In this document: positions 1 through 7,129 of the stretch, piece by piece
Position numbering within the stretch: the first letter of the stretch is position 1
Layout: every line of letters begins with the position of its first letter
Assembly: GCA_038230655.1 (NCBI GenBank)
Contig: JBBRMU010000019.1
Span: forward strand, 1-23,266
Direction of reading: 5' to 3'
Source of the DNA: JBBRMU01 sp038230655
GTDB taxonomy: Bacteria > Patescibacteriota > Microgenomatia > UBA1406 > GWC2-37-13
DNA length: 23,266 bases
Program-made: the position numbers and the translations under genes
Notes under the pieces: model-generated
The model's database searches: none
What the model was told of the DNA's origin: nothing
Seen by the model: the letters and a program-made list of their open reading frames with translations, nothing else

Positions 1-63
1 AAAATTAATTGCTTCTTCGGCGTTGTTATTAAACCATAAAAACGGAGTTATTTTTTGTTTCAT
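1..63 (-). CDS. VOC-family (PhnB-like) protein, 5' fragment
   Basis: Only the first 21 codons are inside the window; the rest lies beyond the left edge. The visible N-terminus is MKQKITPFLWFNNNAEEAIN. This is the usual opening of PhnB-like VOC (glyoxalase/bleomycin-resistance fold) proteins: a beta strand ending in WF, then an AEEA helix leading to an FY motif. The same family recurs downstream (the 138-aa protein starting MSQLSPYLMF), so this edge seems to belong to one VOC-rich neighbourhood. The best -10 box is a TATAAT at 91-96, about 27 nt before the ATG. The substrate cannot be told from this fragment. Confidence 0.75.
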   Translation of the reverse strand, partial: MKQKITPFLWFNNNAEEAINF

Positions 64-140
64 ATTATTTAAAATGAGTAATGGGTACGATAATTATATT
101 CAATTTGATCAAGGGAGTCAAACCATGAATGTTGGAATGA

Positions 141-146
141 TATAAT
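141..146 (+). promoter_or_regulatory. Extended -10 promoter, leaderless NUDIX gene
   Basis: TGATATAAT (TGn-TATAAT) with exactly 6 nt before the ATG at 153. The transcript should start at or next to the A of the start codon. No SD is present. Confidence 0.75.
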
Positions 147-152
147 CAGATT

Positions 153-701
153 ATGAAAATACCATTAGATGCAAAGAGAGTGTTTAAAGGAGTTATTTTT
201 GATGTATATCAATGGCAACAAAAGGTCTATGATGACACTTATAAAACGTTTGAGATGCTAAAGAGAGTTAATTCTGTTGAAGTTATTGCAACTAGTGGAA
301 AGAAGATCTTTTTATCACATCAGTCTCAGCCAAATAAGCCTGATTTTTATTCTTTATTTGGTGGAAGGGCAGAAGATAGTGAAGACTCTTTAGCAACTGC
401 CACAAGAGAGCTCATTGAAGAGTCAGGATTATCTTCTGACACCTGGGAATTATTTAAAGTATTTGAGCCAATTCATAAAATTGAGTGGCAAGTTTATACC
501 TATATTGCACGTGACTGTAAAAAAATTGGGCACCAAAAGCTTGATTCTGGAGAACGGATAGAAATAATGGAATGTTCATTTGATCAGTTCATCGAAATTG
601 TACTTTCTGATACATATTGGGGAAATGAACTCGTTTTAGAAGTTTTGAGAATGAAAGATAACGGGACTTTGGATCAGTTCAAAAATAAATTATTTAGATA
701 A
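153..701 (+). CDS. NUDIX hydrolase, ADP-ribose pyrophosphatase-like
   Basis: Complete 182-aa NUDIX enzyme with an intact NUDIX box: G71, E77, then R85-E86-L-I-E89-E90-S-G92-L, matching GX5EX7REUXEEXGU. The Mg2+-binding glutamates are therefore present. The N-terminal strand pattern (FKGVIFDVYQWQQKVYD, then FEMLKRVNSVEVIA) is that of the ADP-ribose pyrophosphatase/MutT-type subgroup that cleaves nucleoside diphosphate derivatives, so ADP-ribose or a sugar nucleotide is a plausible substrate (inference). No signal peptide or membrane segment; cytoplasmic. The start is fixed by the TATAAT box 6 nt upstream, giving a leaderless mRNA. Contrast with the degenerate NUDIX protein near the other end of the window. 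Confidence 0.88.
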   Translation: MKIPLDAKRVFKGVIFDVYQWQQKVYDDTYKTFEMLKRVNSVEVIATSGKKIFLSHQSQPNKPDFYSLFGGRAEDSEDSLATATRELIEESGLSSDTWELFKVFEPIHKIEWQVYTYIARDCKKIGHQKLDSGERIEIMECSFDQFIEIVLSDTYWGNELVLEVLRMKDNGTLDQFKNKLFR

Positions 702-706
702 ATATG

Positions 707-727
707 GGAAGCATATTTAAAGCTTCC
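707..727 (+). terminator. Possible weak terminator after the NUDIX gene
   Basis: Six-base-pair hairpin (GGAAGC/GCTTCC, 9-nt AT loop) just after the NUDIX stop codon. It has no following T-run, so intrinsic termination is uncertain. The rest of the gap to the histidine kinase holds no convincing ORF. Confidence 0.25.
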
Positions 728-887
728 TCCACAAAAACATATAGAGGAATTTCCATCGAGAGGCATCATCGAGAATCTGTAAGGATGAAACCGGAAAAAT
801 TACCTTCTATTTTTAGTTGAAATTCCTGATCAAAACAGCTATAATTGCTGTAGTATGGTTTCATGATAACAACAGAAACCATTTACG

Positions 888-2339
888 ATGAAAAAAATAC
901 TACTGTATCTTAATCCAATCGAGCATTTAGGGGAAAATAACTATCCAGTACTTTCCCCCCTCCTTACAATGTTCATTATAACTTTTCTCTCTGAGATATT
1001 CGCTTATATTATAGTTAAAGATCCGATGGTTGTTGGTGTCTACGCAATATTTTTATATGTAGCTCTAATTATTTATTTTTCATTCCGGAGTGGCCTTCGG
1101 GGAGGATTAATAGCTACATTTATTACTATAATTTACTATTTTTATATTATCTATACCCGTCATTATAAGGGGAAAGTTCTATCATCGGGTATTGAAACAA
1201 CACTAATATTAGGTACAACGTATTTACTCCTTGCAGGAACAATAGGCTGGTTAAAACAAAAAATTGACAAACTTATTGAAAGGGAAGCGGACGCGAGAAG
1301 ACGTATGGAGGCCATAGTCGAACAGCTTCCTGTTGGGATATTAATTACTGATAGCGAAGGAAAATTAATTCAAAGAAATAAAAAAATCGATCAAATACTA
1401 GGTGTAAAGATACCTCTTGGGTTTGTATTAGGTAAAGATAGTTTGAATAATATTAAAATAGATGGAAAATTTATTAATCCTAGCGAGTCACCACTTGCAC
1501 TTTCACTACAAACGGGCAAAACAATAATTGGAAAAGAGTATTTATATGAACGCCAAGATGGAAAACATATTTATTTAACTGTAAATTCTTCACCGATTCG
1601 TAAGAAAGATGGAAAAATAATAGCTGCAGCTTCTATTATCAACGATGTTACTGAAAAAAAAGAGATGGAAGCACGTAAAGATGACTTTGTAAATATGGCC
1701 TCACATGAACTAAAGACTCCAATCACCAGTATGAAAATATACGTTGAGTTTCTTATTCGGAAGATTAAAGGAGACGAAAGAACGCTGAAAACTCTCAATA
1801 GCATTCAGTACCAAACCGAGAGGCTCGAAGATATTGTTAATAATTTGCTTGATGTTTCAAGATTGCAGACAGGGAAACTTAGCTTTAATAGAGAGGATTT
1901 TGACCTTGGTGAGTTGGTTACGGAGACTGTTGAAGGATTAAAAGATGCAGTGAAACAACAAAAATTAACATTCGAGGAGAAGAAAAATATTAGAGTATAT
2001 GCGGACAAATTCAGAATTTACCAGGTACTGACAAATTTAATAACCAATGCAATTAAGTACTCTAAATCTGGCACAGAAATAGAGGTGAAGATTAAAAAAT
2101 GGCATGGGAACGCAACTGTCAGTGTTCAAGATTTTGGCATTGGTATTGTGAAAGACCAACAGAAAAAAATATTTGATCGACTATATCAGGTTAATGATGA
2201 TAATGAGAAGACTTTTCCTGGCTTTGGTATGGGGCTATATATCTCACAGGAAATAATAAGAAGACATAAAGGAAAAATCTGGGTTGAAAGCGAAAAAGGC
2301 AAAGGTTCCACTTTCTTCTTTAGTTTACCATTAGTATAA
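888..2339 (+). CDS. Membrane PAS sensor histidine kinase
   Basis: 483-aa sensor kinase. Hydrophobic stretches at about residues 22-43, 48-66, 72-90 and 103-120 form an N-terminal membrane module without a large extracellular loop, so it may sense an intramembrane or small signal. Residues about 138-255 form a PAS domain (QLPVGILITDSEGKLIQRNK). HisKA follows with phospho-accepting H273 in SHELKTP, then HATPase_c with N box NLITNAIKYS (N387), G1 DFGIGI (415-420), F box FDRLYQV and G2 GFGMGL (445-450). All catalytic boxes are intact. A TATAAT at 840-845 gives a leader of roughly 35 nt with no SD. The gene directly downstream is a truncated response regulator, so the active phosphorylation partner is probably elsewhere. 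The stimulus is unknown. Confidence 0.93.
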   Translation: MKKILLYLNPIEHLGENNYPVLSPLLTMFIITFLSEIFAYIIVKDPMVVGVYAIFLYVALIIYFSFRSGLRGGLIATFITIIYYFYIIYTRHYKGKVLSSGIETTLILGTTYLLLAGTIGWLKQKIDKLIEREADARRRMEAIVEQLPVGILITDSEGKLIQRNKKIDQILGVKIPLGFVLGKDSLNNIKIDGKFINPSESPLALSLQTGKTIIGKEYLYERQDGKHIYLTVNSSPIRKKDGKIIAAASIINDVTEKKEMEARKDDFVNMASHELKTPITSMKIYVEFLIRKIKGDERTLKTLNSIQYQTERLEDIVNNLLDVSRLQTGKLSFNREDFDLGELVTETVEGLKDAVKQQKLTFEEKKNIRVYADKFRIYQVLTNLITNAIKYSKSGTEIEVKIKKWHGNATVSVQDFGIGIVKDQQKKIFDRLYQVNDDNEKTFPGFGMGLYISQEIIRRHKGKIWVESEKGKGSTFFFSLPLV

Positions 2340-2345
2340 ATTAAT

Positions 2346-2471
2346 ATGAATCTCAATATGTCTAAAAAAGTCCTTATAGTGGACGATGATCAAAATATTC
2401 CAGATGTGATAACTCAGATATTAGATGATGAAGGCTATACTGCCAGGGAAGACATGGCTGAGAGAATCTAA
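2346..2471 (+). pseudogene. Truncated response regulator receiver domain
   Basis: A 41-codon ORF starting 6 nt after the kinase stop. The peptide after M5 is SKKVLIVDDDQNIPDVITQI, then LDDEGYTAREDMAERI. That is beta1 and alpha1 of a CheY-like receiver with the acidic DDD triad, ending before beta3, where the phosphorylated Asp would be. Intact receivers are about 120 aa. The 5' third is well preserved and directly follows the kinase, so this is best read as the former cognate regulator cut down by a deletion. The next 95 bases, up to the DUF347 gene, show no remaining receiver reading frame. A functional micro-receiver is possible but could not be phosphorylated in the normal way. Confidence 0.8.
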
Positions 2472-2555
2472 AATATTTTACAGGATAATAATAAACATAT
2501 CTGACTGGTTTTGTTTTTAGAGATTTTCGTTCATGGTTTTATTGTAAATATTTTA

Positions 2556-2561
2556 TATAAT
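2556..2561 (+). promoter_or_regulatory. -10 box, leaderless DUF347 gene
   Basis: TATAAT exactly 6 nt before the ATG at 2568. This box makes the ATG at 2568 preferable to the longer frame opening at 2511, whose first codons would lie upstream of the promoter. Confidence 0.7.
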
Positions 2562-2567
2562 GTTAGA

Positions 2568-3344
2568 ATGAAGAACTCTACAACTCCTAAATTATTAAAC
2601 AAGGTACCCGAAATTACGTTTTACTTTTGGATCATTAAAATTTTATGTACTACAGTTGGCGAGACTGCAGCAGACTTTTTAAACTCAAATTTTCATCTTG
2701 GTTTAACAGGTACAACTTTAGTTATGAGCAGTTTGTTAATCATTACACTTTTTTTCCAATTTAGATCAAGAAGATATATTCCTGGAATTTACTGGTTAGC
2801 TGTTGTTTTGATCAGCGTTGTAGGCACATTAATTACAGATAATCTAACAGATAACTTCGGTATAAGTTTGCAAAGTACCACAACTATTTTTGGTATTATA
2901 TTAGCTTTGATTTTCACTCTATGGTATAAAGTTGAAAAGACCCTCTCAATTCATAAAATAAATACTATTCGAAGAGAGGCTTTTTACTGGCTGGCTATTT
3001 TATTCACTTTTGCTTTGGGCACAGCTGCAGGTGACCTTACAGCAGAAAGTTTTAAACTAGGCTATCCGATATCAGCAGTGTTATTTGCAGCGTTAATTGC
3101 AGTTGTTACCATCACCCACTTACGGTTTAAATTGAACGCCGTTTTAGCCTTTTGGATAGCTTATATTTTGACGCGTCCGTTAGGTGCCTCGATCGGAGAC
3201 TATTTGTCACAGTCCCATAGTGATGGAGGTTTGGGTCTAGGAACTACGATCACAAGTGGACTCTTTCTTATCTCAATTTTACTTACCGTCATCCATCTCA
3301 CAAAAACAAAGAAAGATGTCATAGGTCATGAAGATCATTCATGA
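2568..3344 (+). CDS. DUF347/COG4705-type integral membrane protein
   Basis: 258-aa polytopic membrane protein with about eight transmembrane helices. It is built from four similar two-helix units, each marked by a small-residue/acidic motif: VGETAADFL, VGTLITDNLT, LGTAAGDLTA and LGASIGDYLS. This fourfold G(x)3-4D pattern, together with the opening KVPEITFYFWIIKIL, is the hallmark of the DUF347 repeat family (COG4705, 'uncharacterized membrane-anchored protein'). The conserved in-membrane Asp residues suggest ion or proton handling, but no function is established and I infer none. It has its own leaderless promoter and is not visibly in an operon with its neighbours. Confidence 0.85.
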   Translation: MKNSTTPKLLNKVPEITFYFWIIKILCTTVGETAADFLNSNFHLGLTGTTLVMSSLLIITLFFQFRSRRYIPGIYWLAVVLISVVGTLITDNLTDNFGISLQSTTTIFGIILALIFTLWYKVEKTLSIHKINTIRREAFYWLAILFTFALGTAAGDLTAESFKLGYPISAVLFAALIAVVTITHLRFKLNAVLAFWIAYILTRPLGASIGDYLSQSHSDGGLGLGTTITSGLFLISILLTVIHLTKTKKDVIGHEDHS

Positions 3345-3533
3345 TTATTGAGGATGTAAAAAAAAAGTCAAACTATACTTTTATTGATCTAAATAACTCA
3401 CTCTTTCTCAAAATCCTTATTTTTAGCTAAGTATTGATTTAATCAGAAAGTGTGACTATTAACAGATATGAGATACAAACCTCATGATTTTTGGTATAAT
3501 TATAGTAGTCATTACAAATTTATTTTATATATT

Positions 3534-3950
3534 ATGAGTCAACTTAGTCCATATTTAATGTTTGCGGGCAACGCTCGAGAAGCGATGACATTTTACAAAG
3601 AATGCTTGGGAGGAAAATTAGAAATAAGTACGGTTGGAGACTCTCCAATGTCTGCTCAGATGCCTAAAGAAGCACAAAACAATGTTATGCACTCGACATT
3701 AACAGCTGAGGGAATCTCTCTTATGGCTTCTGATATGATGGGCGATGCTGGCGAGAAACCAGGGAATACTATTAGTCTGTGTCTTGTTTGTAAAAGTCCC
3801 GAAGAAATCAAAATAGTATTTGAGAAACTTTCTGCAGGTGGAAAGATTGTACAACCATTGAAAGAAGAGTTTTTTGGGACATTCGGACAGTTTACTGATA
3901 AGTTCGGCATAGCATGGATGATGCAGTATGGTATGGGCGAAACAAAGTAA
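3534..3950 (+). CDS. PhnB-like VOC-family protein
   Basis: 138-aa VOC-superfamily protein of the PhnB-like subgroup. It begins SQLSPYLMFAGNAREAMTFY and continues with a GDSPM segment, H55-S-T-L and a C-terminal FGTFGQFTDKFGIAWMM, all usual for the group. An upstream in-frame ATG at 3468 is rejected because it precedes the extended -10 box TGGTATAAT at 3495-3500. From that promoter the ATG at 3534 has a leader of about 27 nt with no SD. Two further VOC genes follow at gaps of 20 and 35 nt, so co-transcription is likely. Most PhnB-like proteins have no proven substrate; I do not assign one. Confidence 0.85.
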   Translation: MSQLSPYLMFAGNAREAMTFYKECLGGKLEISTVGDSPMSAQMPKEAQNNVMHSTLTAEGISLMASDMMGDAGEKPGNTISLCLVCKSPEEIKIVFEKLSAGGKIVQPLKEEFFGTFGQFTDKFGIAWMMQYGMGETK

Positions 3951-3970
3951 TTATTAATATCTTAACATGT

Positions 3971-4393
3971 ATGTCAAAACAGATATTCATAAATTTACCG
4001 GTCAAAGATCTTAACATAACAAAAGAGTTTTTTTCTAAGCTTGGTTTTACATTTAATCCTCAGTTTACTGACGAAAAATCCGCGTGTATGATCATTAGTG
4101 ATAATATTTTCGCAATGCTCCTTGTGGAAGAGTTTTTTCAAACCTTTACAAAAAAAGAAATTATTGATGCTACCAAAAATGTTGAGGTTATCAATGCGAT
4201 CGCAGTAGGTAGTAAGGAAGAAGTGAAAGAGTTAGCTAACAAAGCTTTTGCCGCCGGTGGAGTAAAGTATAAAGAACCTAAAGATCACGGCTGGATGTAC
4301 GAGTGGGGATTTCAGGATCTCGATGGGCATATTTGGGAATTGTTTTATGCCGACGTAAGCAAGGCTCCAGAACAACCTGGTGAAAATCATTAA
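3971..4393 (+). CDS. VOC-family (glyoxalase-fold) protein
   Basis: 140-aa protein opening MSKQIFINLPVKDLNITKEF, typical of the 'lactoylglutathione lyase-like' VOC subgroup. It has an F-F-x-K-L-G-F element at the start of the first beta-alpha-beta-beta-beta unit and ends with GFQDLDGHIWELFY, where H and E are the usual second-module metal ligands. I prefer the ATG at 3971 to the frame opening at 3914, because the added residues are not family-like and would overlap the previous gene. It is the second gene of a three-gene VOC run. Substrate unknown. Confidence 0.85.
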   Translation: MSKQIFINLPVKDLNITKEFFSKLGFTFNPQFTDEKSACMIISDNIFAMLLVEEFFQTFTKKEIIDATKNVEVINAIAVGSKEEVKELANKAFAAGGVKYKEPKDHGWMYEWGFQDLDGHIWELFYADVSKAPEQPGENH

Positions 4394-4428
4394 TGATAAG
4401 AATGCAAGTTAAAAATTAAATAATAACT

Positions 4429-4824
4429 ATGTTTAAAGATACAAAATCATTTTCAAGTTTTTCTGTTGATGATATTAAAAAAGCTAAAGAGTTTTATACT
4501 CAAATACTTGGAGTGGAAGTTGAAGATGACCCAATGGGTCTACTTAATTTACATTTAGCAAATGGTCAAGAAGTAATGATATATCCAAAAGGACCTCAAC
4601 ATACACCTGCCACATTTACTGTTCTCAATTTTGTGGTCGACAGTATTGATACAGCAGTGGATGAACTAACAAAAAAAGGTGTTAAATTTGAACATTATGA
4701 CGGTGAAGTGAAAACTGATAAAAAAGGAATTGCAAGAGGCGCGGATATCGGGAAAGGGCCTAATATTGCCTGGTTTAAAGACCCCGCTGGTAATTTTCTG
4801 GCAGTAATGGAAATCAAAAAATAA
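4429..4824 (+). CDS. VOC-family protein
   Basis: 131-aa VOC protein: FSSFSVDDIKKAKEFYTQIL for the first module, VLNFVVDSIDTAVDELTKKG for the second, and a terminal IAWFKDPAGNFLAVMEIK with the DPxGN turn and a C-terminal acidic ligand. It most resembles stand-alone dioxygenase/glyoxalase-like proteins of unknown substrate. Third gene of the VOC run, with no obvious promoter or SD of its own in the 35-nt gap. It faces the convergent orphan gene on the other strand. Confidence 0.87.
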   Translation: MFKDTKSFSSFSVDDIKKAKEFYTQILGVEVEDDPMGLLNLHLANGQEVMIYPKGPQHTPATFTVLNFVVDSIDTAVDELTKKGVKFEHYDGEVKTDKKGIARGADIGKGPNIAWFKDPAGNFLAVMEIKK

Positions 4825-4876
4825 AGAAAAGAGGATCTATGATGGCCATTTATTGATAGTTTTTCAATTAGATAAC

Positions 4877-5365
4877 TTATTTACTCAGGCTAAAGAAAGC
4901 AATCAACCGAACTCCTTTATTTTCTTTTAAGTATGCTTTTCCAAGATACTCCGTTCCTCCAGTACAAACGAGCTCATCAACAATACTGCGAATATTCTCT
5001 GGGTTTTCCGGCAAATCGTAGTCTAACTGCAGAACTTCTATCTTATCATTTAAACCTTTAGTTATTTTTGTTCGGAAAGGAAAGACGTTAATACTATCTT
5101 TATGTCTCTTGATTATGACTTTTTCCCCATACATTAACCTAACAAAAGAAAATAAATATGAAGGGATCGAATTATTCCCTTCATGATGTTTATCATTAAA
5201 TTCTTTACCGTACCAAGGAATCCAAAATTTAGTGATGAGAGCCGCAATAGATTCGATAGCTGTCCCCGGAAGACCTAAAACAAGCTTACCTTTGTAAAAC
5301 CCGTCTAGATTTTTAGGTGGGGTACCTTTTAAGAATGAGTTTTGAAACTCTGTCTGTGTTCCCAT
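4877..5365 (-). CDS. Uncharacterised 162-aa protein
   Basis: I do not recognise this protein with confidence. It has no signal peptide or membrane helix. Visible elements are FLKGTPPKNLDGFYKGKLV near the N-terminus, a tryptophan-rich stretch FWIPWYGKEFND around residue 50, and a C-terminal AYLKENKGVRLIAFFSLS. The opening 'P..LDGFYKGKLV' and the central W-x-GK-x-F layout recall the small lipocalin-like or GXWXG/DUF4334-type proteins, but that is only a resemblance. The gene is certain to be expressed from its own promoter: TATAAT lies exactly 6 nt before the ATG. Confidence 0.7.
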   Translation of the reverse strand: MGTQTEFQNSFLKGTPPKNLDGFYKGKLVLGLPGTAIESIAALITKFWIPWYGKEFNDKHHEGNNSIPSYLFSFVRLMYGEKVIIKRHKDSINVFPFRTKITKGLNDKIEVLQLDYDLPENPENIRSIVDELVCTGGTEYLGKAYLKENKGVRLIAFFSLSK

Positions 5366-5371
5366 TATAAT

Positions 5372-5377
5372 ATTATA
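5372..5377 (-). promoter_or_regulatory. -10 box, leaderless orphan gene
   Basis: TATAAT on the minus strand, 6 nt before the start codon of the 162-aa orphan. The spacing is identical to that of other genes in the window. Confidence 0.7.
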
Positions 5378-5447
5378 AAAAAAAGGCTGAAAATAAGCAA
5401 TTAAAATAGCTGGAACATATTAATTTTATCACTCATAAACTGGTGAG

Positions 5448-5819
5448 TTAGTACTGGAATTTAACAAAATATTTGGTTTTGAGTAGATAGAGAACAACTC
5501 TGAGTATAAATGGGAAGTTTACTTTAGCTGGCTTAGAGTTGACAGAAATTATTTTATAAATCTTATATTTATTACCACACCACTCAAGATCAAATGCAGA
5601 CATGGACTGAATATTTTTGTACCAATCAACTTCTCTACCATATGTTAAAGCTACCATGAAACCTTTCTCAAAGGGTACTGCGATGATAGGCGTTTGAAAC
5701 TGCTTGCCGCTCTTTCGTCCGGTATGATGGACTTTTGCAAAAAATCCGAAAGAAGAACCAGCGAACTTTAAAATAAGTCTGTTAAAGAAATATTTATTAA
5801 AATATCGTATAATATTCAT
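5448..5819 (-). CDS. Deazaflavin-dependent nitroreductase-like (DUF385) protein
   Basis: 123-aa protein with the signature of the Ddn/DUF385 split-barrel family: HHTGRKSGKQFQTPIIAVPF, then GFMVALTYGREVDWYKNI. In studied actinobacterial members this family binds the deazaflavin F420 and reduces quinones, nitro compounds or aflatoxins. F420 use here is inference from family, since nothing else in the window relates to F420. The hydrophobic N-terminus (FNRLILKFAG) may associate with membranes. Its -10 box overlaps that of the divergent VOC gene. The leader is about 11 nt with no SD. Confidence 0.8.
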   Translation of the reverse strand: MNIIRYFNKYFFNRLILKFAGSSFGFFAKVHHTGRKSGKQFQTPIIAVPFEKGFMVALTYGREVDWYKNIQSMSAFDLEWCGNKYKIYKIISVNSKPAKVNFPFILRVVLYLLKTKYFVKFQY

Positions 5820-5837
5820 AGGAAGTTTTATTAGTTT

Positions 5838-5845
5838 ATTATACT
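5838..5845. promoter_or_regulatory. Overlapping divergent -10 boxes
   Basis: Positions 5840-5845 read TATACT on the plus strand, 6 nt before the VOC ATG at 5852. Positions 5838-5843 read TATAAT on the minus strand and serve the DUF385 gene. The two boxes share four base pairs, so RNA polymerase probably cannot open both at once. Confidence 0.6.
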
Positions 5846-5851
5846 ACTACT

Positions 5852-6211
5852 ATGCTGAATCTAAATTCTATAATGATAGGGTCAATGCAGCCCAAAGTTA
5901 TGGCTGAATTTTATCAAAAAGTTTTCGGAAAACCCGATATGACCGAAGGTGAGTGGTTAGGTTGGAAAGTAGGGAGCTCTTTTTTCTCAGTTGGACAGCA
6001 CTCTGAAATGAATGGCTCTTCGAAAGAACCAGGAAGAGTAATGTTTAATCTAGAAACATCTGAAGTCAAAGAAGAATTTGAAAGGATTAAGGCTGTTGGT
6101 GCAAAAGTAATTAAAGAACCGTATGAAATGGACGGAAGCATGTGGATTGCAACATTTGCTGATCCTGATGGTAACTACTTTCAACTGATGACTCCTTGGA
6201 AAGATAAATAA
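5852..6211 (+). CDS. VOC-family protein
   Basis: 119-aa VOC protein. First module MLNLNSIMIGSMQPKVMAEF with FYQKVFG; the end is ATFADPDGNYFQLMTPW, the family's DPDGNxxxL turn. This resembles VOC proteins annotated as glyoxalase or fosfomycin/bleomycin-resistance-like, but the residues are too general to name a substrate. Transcribed from TATACT 6 nt upstream (leaderless), divergently from the DUF385 protein. Fifth VOC protein in the first 6.2 kb, counting the fragment at the left edge. Confidence 0.85.
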   Translation: MLNLNSIMIGSMQPKVMAEFYQKVFGKPDMTEGEWLGWKVGSSFFSVGQHSEMNGSSKEPGRVMFNLETSEVKEEFERIKAVGAKVIKEPYEMDGSMWIATFADPDGNYFQLMTPWKDK

Positions 6212-6301
6212 GTTTAATTTTTTTTCAATCCGATCATTGTGAGGGAGGAAGTGATTCTATTACTTCTGCTGAACTCTAAAATATTTAGAATTGAGTAGAA
6301 A

Positions 6302-6315
6302 CGAGAAACGCATAA
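6302..6315 (+). repeat. 14-bp inverted repeat, left arm
   Basis: CGAGAAACGCATAA. Its exact reverse complement is at 7130-7143. The two arms bracket the GC-rich secreted-protein gene, about 840 bp from end to end. No clear target-site duplication is visible outside the arms. Confidence 0.8.
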
Positions 6316-6321
6316 TTGTCC

Positions 6322-6377
6322 AAAAAGGTTGGAACCAGGGACAGCTACTTTCATAGCTGCCCCTTTTAGAGTTCCAA
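6322..6377 (-). terminator. Nested-hairpin terminator of the repeat-protein gene
   Basis: Reading the minus strand just after the stop codon: TTGGAAC (6377-6371), a TCTAAAA spacer, an inner 10-bp stem with one mismatch (6363-6354 with 6347-6338, 6-nt loop), then GTTCCAA (6335-6329), CC and TTTTT (6326-6322). An outer stem enclosing a strong inner stem and ending in a T-run fits an intrinsic terminator. Confidence 0.6.
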
Positions 6378-6379
6378 AC

Positions 6380-7051
6380 TTAGTCGTTTGGTGTCCCGTA
6401 TGGGTAATGGACTTGTATATACTCACGACCAAGTTGTCCTAGTAGGATGTCGAAGGGGTAGGTATTTTCTGTATGTATCTCCAAGCGGTTACGCTCGAAG
6501 TACTGGACCAAATGGGTTTTCCCATCAGCCAGTTCCAGCTGAAACGGCTCGCTAATTGGAAAGCCGAAAACTGCGAGGCCTCCGTGTCTCTTCCAGTACT
6601 CTTCAATGTGGGTGTTACTCAGATTATGATGAGTTTCTGGATAGTAGGTTCCTTGATGTGTATTTGCAGTATCCGCGAATGCGGGATAGTTCCTCACAAT
6701 GTATGAAGTCGCCTCCCAGAGTCCAAGTCTGGCGAGTAGAACATCATTCGGAGGTTTGTTTTCCGGGTGGTACTCAAAGCGAGCCCGCTCGAAGTACTGT
6801 ACAAGGAATTCGCTTCCGTCAGGAAATACTTCTGTAAACTCTTGACTTATCGGGTTGCCGAAGATTTTTATATCTCCCCTGCGTGTCCAATAACCCAAGA
6901 ATGCGCCCTTAACAGTAATGCCTGTCTCTGGAAAGAATCTTCTTTCATCTCCCATCGACTGGGCATTGGTCGTTTTAGGCACATATAGGCCAATGATGAG
7001 CGAACTCATCACAGCTAAAAATAAGAGCCTGCCTACATTGTTTGAAGTCAT
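6380..7051 (-). CDS. Secreted two-repeat protein, Chloroflexota-type
   Basis: 223-aa exported protein. Residues 1-30 form a Sec signal peptide (hydrophobic LLFLAVMSSLIIGLYV, cleavage likely at TNA-QS). Two repeats of about 75 aa follow. Repeat 1 runs RFFPETG...FLGYWTRRGDIKIFGNPIS...VQYFERARFEYHPEN...LLARLG; repeat 2 runs TYYPETH...EEYWKRHGGLAVFGFPIS...VQYFERNRLEIHTEN...LLGQLG. I know this pattern (YW..GGL..FG.PIS, VQYFER.R.E.H) from many exported Chloroflexota proteins of unknown function. Base composition is near 50% GC on sampled lines against about 30% in neighbours. The SD AAGGAGG lies 5 nt before the ATG, where nearly all other genes here have none. Transfer from a higher-GC donor is likely. 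Confidence 0.85.
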   Translation of the reverse strand: MTSNNVGRLLFLAVMSSLIIGLYVPKTTNAQSMGDERRFFPETGITVKGAFLGYWTRRGDIKIFGNPISQEFTEVFPDGSEFLVQYFERARFEYHPENKPPNDVLLARLGLWEATSYIVRNYPAFADTANTHQGTYYPETHHNLSNTHIEEYWKRHGGLAVFGFPISEPFQLELADGKTHLVQYFERNRLEIHTENTYPFDILLGQLGREYIQVHYPYGTPND

Positions 7052-7056
7052 TTTTG

Positions 7057-7063
7057 CCTCCTT
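7057..7063 (-). promoter_or_regulatory. Strong Shine-Dalgarno site
   Basis: AAGGAGG on the minus strand, 5 nt before the ATG. This is one of only two convincing SDs serving annotated starts in the window. Confidence 0.8.
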
Positions 7064-7129
7064 TAGGCTGAATAAGATACTTCACTTGGAAGCTGCCAAG
7101 CTCAGTTAGCCTCAAATGAGGCTGTTCTT

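Noticed and set aside
2511..2567. Upstream start for the DUF347 protein
   Set aside because: The extra 19 codons lie before or within the TATAAT box at 2556 and do not resemble the family N-terminus.
3444..3454. Palindrome TGATTTAATCA upstream of the PhnB-like gene
   Set aside because: Only 5+5 bp, AT-rich and not near the promoter box; such palindromes are common in DNA of this composition.
3468..3533. Upstream ATG adding 22 residues to the PhnB-like protein
   Set aside because: It precedes the extended -10 TGGTATAAT at 3495. The family begins at SQLSPYLMF.
7085..7100. CTTCCAAGT shared by the leaders of the two GC-rich secreted genes
   Set aside because: A 9-mer match between leaders of about 160 and 380-530 nt is expected by chance at a rate of tenths. 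The surrounding hairpins also use it differently, so no common element is claimed.
6473..7109. Four overlapping plus-strand frames opposite the repeat-protein gene
   Set aside because: Shadow frames caused by its higher GC content. The minus frame has the signal peptide, internal repeats and a strong SD.
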